DNA of 64,000 bases from Flammeovirgaceae bacterium UBA2371 (lineage in GTDB: Bacteria; Bacteroidota; Bacteroidia; Cytophagales; Cyclobacteriaceae). A model generated the notes under the pieces. It saw only the letters and a list, made by a program, of their open reading frames with translations, did not search any database and had not been told where the DNA came from. The position numbers and the translations under genes were made by a program. Shown here in pieces: positions 61,401 to 64,000 of the stretch (positions are counted from its first letter, which is position 1; each line of letters starts with the position of its first letter). The stretch lies in NCBI GenBank assembly GCA_002345965.1, contig DDTF01000058.1:1-64000 (forward strand), written 5' to 3'.

Positions 61401-64000
61401 TTCAGCATAACAGAATACAGATGAAGTTGGTGGCGTAGGTGCTATGTATGAAATATTTGGCAGTGGGTGCACGTTGATGGTTTGAACTTCTTCTCCTGTG
61501 CAAGCCTGCAATGTGCTGCCTTTTGTTCCTGGGTCGTATGTGTACTTGATCGAAAATGCTTTAATACCAGACCCGGCCGCACTGTTGTATGCTGTCTCTG
61601 GATTAAATGTGGCTTTGCCAGGGGAGGGTGCCGCATTTGTTATTCCTGGTAAGGCTCCAAATGGACTTGCATTGTAGCTCATGGTAAAGTTTCCTGCAGA
61701 GGGGAAATTCCCACTTAATACGATATTTGAATTTACATTGCAAAAGTTAGATGGATTGGCGAGTGCAGAAGCTAATCCTGTAAATTGGGCAATTGGATTT
61801 TTATTCACTGTAACAAATTGACCATTGTGATAAAAGCCAGATCTGAATCCTCCATCGTTGACATGAAAATAATTTCCTGTATCCCAGTTTGAATTGGTAA
61901 CATCTACCCAATAGGTAGCATTGGGAGGAGCAGGTATGTACCCAGTTACGATGGCCCGGTATACATTGCTTCCTGATTTGACAATGTTGCCAATTGCATA
62001 GTATCCTCCAGGGTAGTAATCGGGTAAGATTTCAATAATATGATTCGGGTTGATAAATTCAACGTAAGTGGATGGATACATGTAATTACATGACGCACAA
62101 TTAACATAGTCTGGATTTGTTCTCATTCCATACTTATTCAAAGTTCCGGCTCCAACTGAACTTGTATAGGTTAACCCTAACTTGACAATAGTGGGTGCTC
62201 CAGAGTTGCCACCATAATATCCTTCGTAGTAATTGCGAATCATTCCATTCCATCTCACTTTCATAAAATCATTCAAAAACTCCCAATTGGCGTCTGTAGT
62301 GCTTGGTGTTGGTTGGGGTGGGTTTATGCTTGGAATAAATGGAGGAATACCCGGTACGTAAGGCATGAAAACTTTGGCGCGATAAATCTCTGAGCCATAT
62401 CGAATTCTGTCACCAATATTATAAGATTGATTGGGGTTGTAGTTAGGAAAGTATCCCAATCGTCCTGTACTATTCCATGAAGTAACACGGTTGTTCACAC
62501 TGGTTTCAGCATTATTGTCCGCTTCCAAAATCACCCCATTCCCAGTTGGGTATTCGTTGCTGCAATACTGTGGGGCTACATTACCGAAAGTCAGGTTGTT
62601 GGTAAGGTTGAGAGTAGTTATTTGTTTGTTGGTTACGGTGCAGCCATTGGCATCTGTCACAGTATAGTAAATTGGGATCGCTCTCGGAATGGTAGGGTCA
62701 TTCTGATATGCCACGGCAGGATCAAAAGAGTAGGCAGTTGGGGAGGTTTGTACAACTCCTTCGCCTGAGAACATTCCCCCAGCGGGAATAGCTGCCAAGG
62801 GTTGAGCTGCACCATTGGATGCAAAATTGGTGGAAGTAGGACTTGTTAAAGTAATCAGCACCTCATTATGTACATCAAGATCTTTGGTATCAGTTCCTAT
62901 ACACCCATTGGCATCTGTGATGGTTACCCTAAACTGCAGGCTTTGTATTGCCCCAGAGGTATTGGTTATTGTTATTTGAGGATTGGGTGTCGATGGTATT
63001 GCACCAGGAGTAATGGTTACAGGAGCACCAGTCAGTTCGGTCCATGTATACGTGTATGCACCAGGAACGGAGGGTGATTGCAAGGTGGGTGATCCTCCAA
63101 GCGTTATTTGTTGGTCCGAACAAAAGATTGATCCATCCGCACCTGCATCAGCAACAGGGGTTGGGTTTACGGTGAAAGTGACAGGGGTACCTGCACTCTC
63201 GCAGGTGGTGGTCTGTGTAACATATACTGTGAATGTGCCCGGTGTGGCCGTACTCAAGCCAAGTTGTGTTGCGGTTGGGTTGGCATTGTTGTTCGTGGCT
63301 CCACCAATCAGGGAGGTTAAGGCGGCATCGTTATACCATTTTAAGCTTGTTGTCCCTGAGCCAACTAAAACATTAACGCCTGTCAAACTTGCTCCCTGGC
63401 AAAGGGTAAAGGGGTTTGGGTTAGTTGTAATGGCACCTGGCGCAGCTGGACCTGGGCCAGAAGTAATTGTAGCGTGAGTTTTGTTGTCAGCTACCGAATT
63501 ACCCACCAAAGTGGCGGTCCCACCTGTTCTCTTTAAATCTGTGGAGGCAGTTGTTCCATCTGAGCTTACTTTCAATCCACTTATCCGGATACGATCCAAC
63601 TCATCATTAGAAGCATCCAGCGTATAGCTAAAGGTGATTGAACTGAATGTGATTGAATTGATGGTAACAGAAGTAATGTCATTACCAGCGATGGGCTCAA
63701 AAGTGACATTGCCCTGTCCAGCCTGGAATACAAACCCTGATGCCGGATTTAAGGTTAATGTTATTGAACCCGCAGTATTGAAATCATCTACTCCTGCTTC
63801 CTCCAACAGGATATCTCCGAGTGTTCTGGGCGTGGAGTTTTCACATACGTTCAAAGTAGCTGGAGGAGTTACTATTATACCCGTTGTGCTCCAATTCCAT
63901 GTGGAGGTAGACGCGATGCCCGCAAAATCATTTCCAGCAGGATCATCTTCTATTACGCTATTTCCAATAAGCACATAATAACTGGTATTAGGTTTTAACG
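58479..64000 (-). CDS. Very large T9SS-secreted protein with PKD repeats, 5' end beyond the window
   Basis: At least 1839 codons. The frame runs through the window edge; a GTG at 63974 is internal, since codons upstream (KPNTSYYV) continue the sequence. Many short Ig/PKD-type repeats occur, e.g. PVADFSVPEKCDGD with VTWNFGDE and PVSDFSVSKVCFNED. Two CBM5/12-like blocks (SYNIGDRIRYGSEIYRAKV, YAIGNIVKSGSNVYRAI) suggest polysaccharide binding. Near the end is a discoidin/jelly-roll-like part. The C-terminus, ISIFPNPVDKELSIQLPF through SGIYLLQVETG, is a type A T9SS sorting domain. Expected on the cell surface as an adhesin or polymer-binding protein. Confidence 0.9.
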   Translation of the reverse strand, partial: LKPNTSYYVLIGNSVIEDDPAGNDFAGIASTSTWNWSTTGIIVTPPATLNVCENSTPRTLGDILLEEAGVDDFNTAGSITLTLNPASGFVFQAGQGNVTFEPIAGNDITSVTINSITFSSITFSYTLDASNDELDRIRISGLKVSSDGTTASTDLKRTGGTATLVGNSVADNKTHATITSGPGPAAPGAITTNPNPFTLCQGASLTGVNVLVGSGTTSLKWYNDAALTSLIGGATNNNANPTATQLGLSTATPGTFTVYVTQTTTCESAGTPVTFTVNPTPVADAGADGSIFCSDQQITLGGSPTLQSPSVPGAYTYTWTELTGAPVTITPGAIPSTPNPQITITNTSGAIQSLQFRVTITDANGCIGTDTKDLDVHNEVLITLTSPTSTNFASNGAAQPLAAIPAGGMFSGEGVVQTSPTAYSFDPAVAYQNDPTIPRAIPIYYTVTDANGCTVTNKQITTLNLTNNLTFGNVAPQYCSNEYPTGNGVILEADNNAETSVNNRVTSWNSTGRLGYFPNYNPNQSYNIGDRIRYGSEIYRAKVFMPYVPGIPPFIPSINPPQPTPSTTDANWEFLNDFMKVRWNGMIRNYYEGYYGGNSGAPTIVKLGLTYTSSVGAGTLNKYGMRTNPDYVNCASCNYMYPSTYVEFINPNHIIEILPDYYPGGYYAIGNIVKSGSNVYRAIVTGYIPAPPNATYWVDVTNSNWDTGNYFHVNDGGFRSGFYHNGQFVTVNKNPIAQFTGLASALANPSNFCNVNSNIVLSGNFPSAGNFTMSYNASPFGALPGITNAAPSPGKATFNPETAYNSAAGSGIKAFSIKYTYDPGTKGSTLQACTGEEVQTINVHPLPNISYIAPTPPTSSVFCYAETPVDLRASETSNVIFSGLGVTNSAAGLGRFNPNQAYLQREVELGSTQTTPQSFNVVVTYTDGIGCANTDTRTYEVRPLPPAVFTYGPKKDFCYEDVPVAFNSSNVSGRYEIFYLKPSLPPVSIVTHPNKDYNFDPSDIFDLAVLNGADPLSTPTFRVVFTTNDPVKTSCTNVQIEQFTVAPVIPASIAGISDLEIYCANEGTRVLTMNPPNGTFKIDGNIQTLINGDTYEFNRAPNGGDFQLNYVVTTGTGCTTSKTINVKLLPSPVADFSVPEKCDGDVIDFISNNNVNADQVTWNFGDETIVSGPVGTYGSTTHQYAKSSFNFVSLTLTATPQFGKTCTSTASQYVTVGALPVSDFSVSKVCFNEDTEFVATTTNGVNLATVEWNFGDGDVVPAGNASSTIIPAHNNGGRTSGTYGNPIHKYQTGGSRNVTMIGRTSPTQGACPDDQVREVSILSNITPTPTAPYFMKSLNGENGFWVPEDKNGNSSWGFGIPSGAKINSSELSWATNPAGVYLESDQSYVNSPCFDMSAFERPVISITHWADTHNDDGAVLQYSIDGGQNWIAVGGFIGDISTGLNWFNAQGVASAPGGQTTVAWARTNQIGWAKGKHSLDFIPVSQRSQVRFRVAFGSRARTNITRDGFAFNDVKIEERNRTILVENFTNNTVGGAAANNQNFLDFNSSSSASELVKLQYHIGLPTADDINKQNPSDLNARAAFYGLTNNSTLVPKGYLDGQSQGNFLSNWVTGYFSLRSLVSSPLKIQVNSIPSDPDKFAVEATVEATNDITSGRISLFIAIIEKTVGTEGFVVRKILPNAAGTELQLPMLIGNTIKVTPTPWEVSSAVDPQQLAVVAFVQDINTRDVLQATLLANPGNLPTVVTGLDTEMNFADQISIFPNPVDKELSIQLPFVVKEPTPVRLADQLGKVLFDTHIPVGESSKTLDTQSLVSGIYLLQVETGKGDILYKKVMVVHNK

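Noticed and set aside
62983..63477. 164-codon plus-strand frame opposite the T9SS gene.
   Set aside because: Antisense to a repeat-rich real gene; no domain or signal recognised.
63972..63974. GTG as start of the T9SS protein.
   Set aside because: The frame continues unbroken to the window edge with similar sequence, and there is no signal peptide at this GTG.

Overview
The window looks like chromosomal DNA of a Bacteroidota bacterium, most likely of the order Cytophagales. The reasons are: Bacteroidetes-type promoters (TTTG about 19 bases before TAnnTTTG); a very large secreted protein ending in a type IX secretion sorting domain; the long Bacteroidetes form of IspG; an alternative complex III operon fused to a cytochrome oxidase operon; and a Sec-type (clade II) nitrous oxide reductase. 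I saw no rRNA, tRNA, CRISPR array, insertion sequence or prophage. The window is gene dense and the longest gene-free stretch is under 300 bases.

Layout. 1-4.5 kb: tricorn-type protease and FAD amine oxidase (minus strand). 4.7-11.7 kb: Crp/Fnr regulator, cytochrome c lipoprotein, nosZ, a membrane-NosL fusion, nosD, nosF, nosY (plus strand), a self-contained N2O respiration locus. 11.8-18 kb: fasciclin lipoprotein, unknown membrane protein, unknown small protein, propeller/metallohydrolase protein and beta-lactamase-like hydrolase. 18.1-27.9 kb: a leftward seven-gene unit (class III aminotransferase, nitrilase-type amidase, VOC protein, Orn/Lys/Arg decarboxylase, APC permease, ATP-grasp ligase with a histone-like tail, C45-type Ntn hydrolase). 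This is the best candidate for an undescribed amine or amide pathway. 29-44 kb: actABCDEF, coxB, coxA, ctaA, ctaB, two subunit III genes and subunit IV, running from a near-consensus promoter to a strong terminator. 44.1-49.4 kb: degenerate SCO-like protein, DUF420, small membrane protein, DUF983 and a large sensor kinase. 49.5-50.9 kb: MlaFE-type ABC pair (minus). 51.1-55.3 kb: SDR, ispG, a small protein, a YjbR-type protein and a lipoprotein (plus). 55.3-58.3 kb: SRAP-fold protein lacking its catalytic residues, YheT-like hydrolase, YfiT/DinB protein, TerC (minus). 58.5-64 kb: 5'-truncated T9SS cargo protein.

Together the respiratory genes describe a menaquinol to ACIII to cytochrome c to A1-type heme-copper oxidase chain, with heme A synthesis and copper-centre assembly partners in the same neighbourhood, and a separate N2O reductase branch that can take electrons from small c-type cytochromes. 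All functional calls rest on motif recognition by eye; no database search was run.
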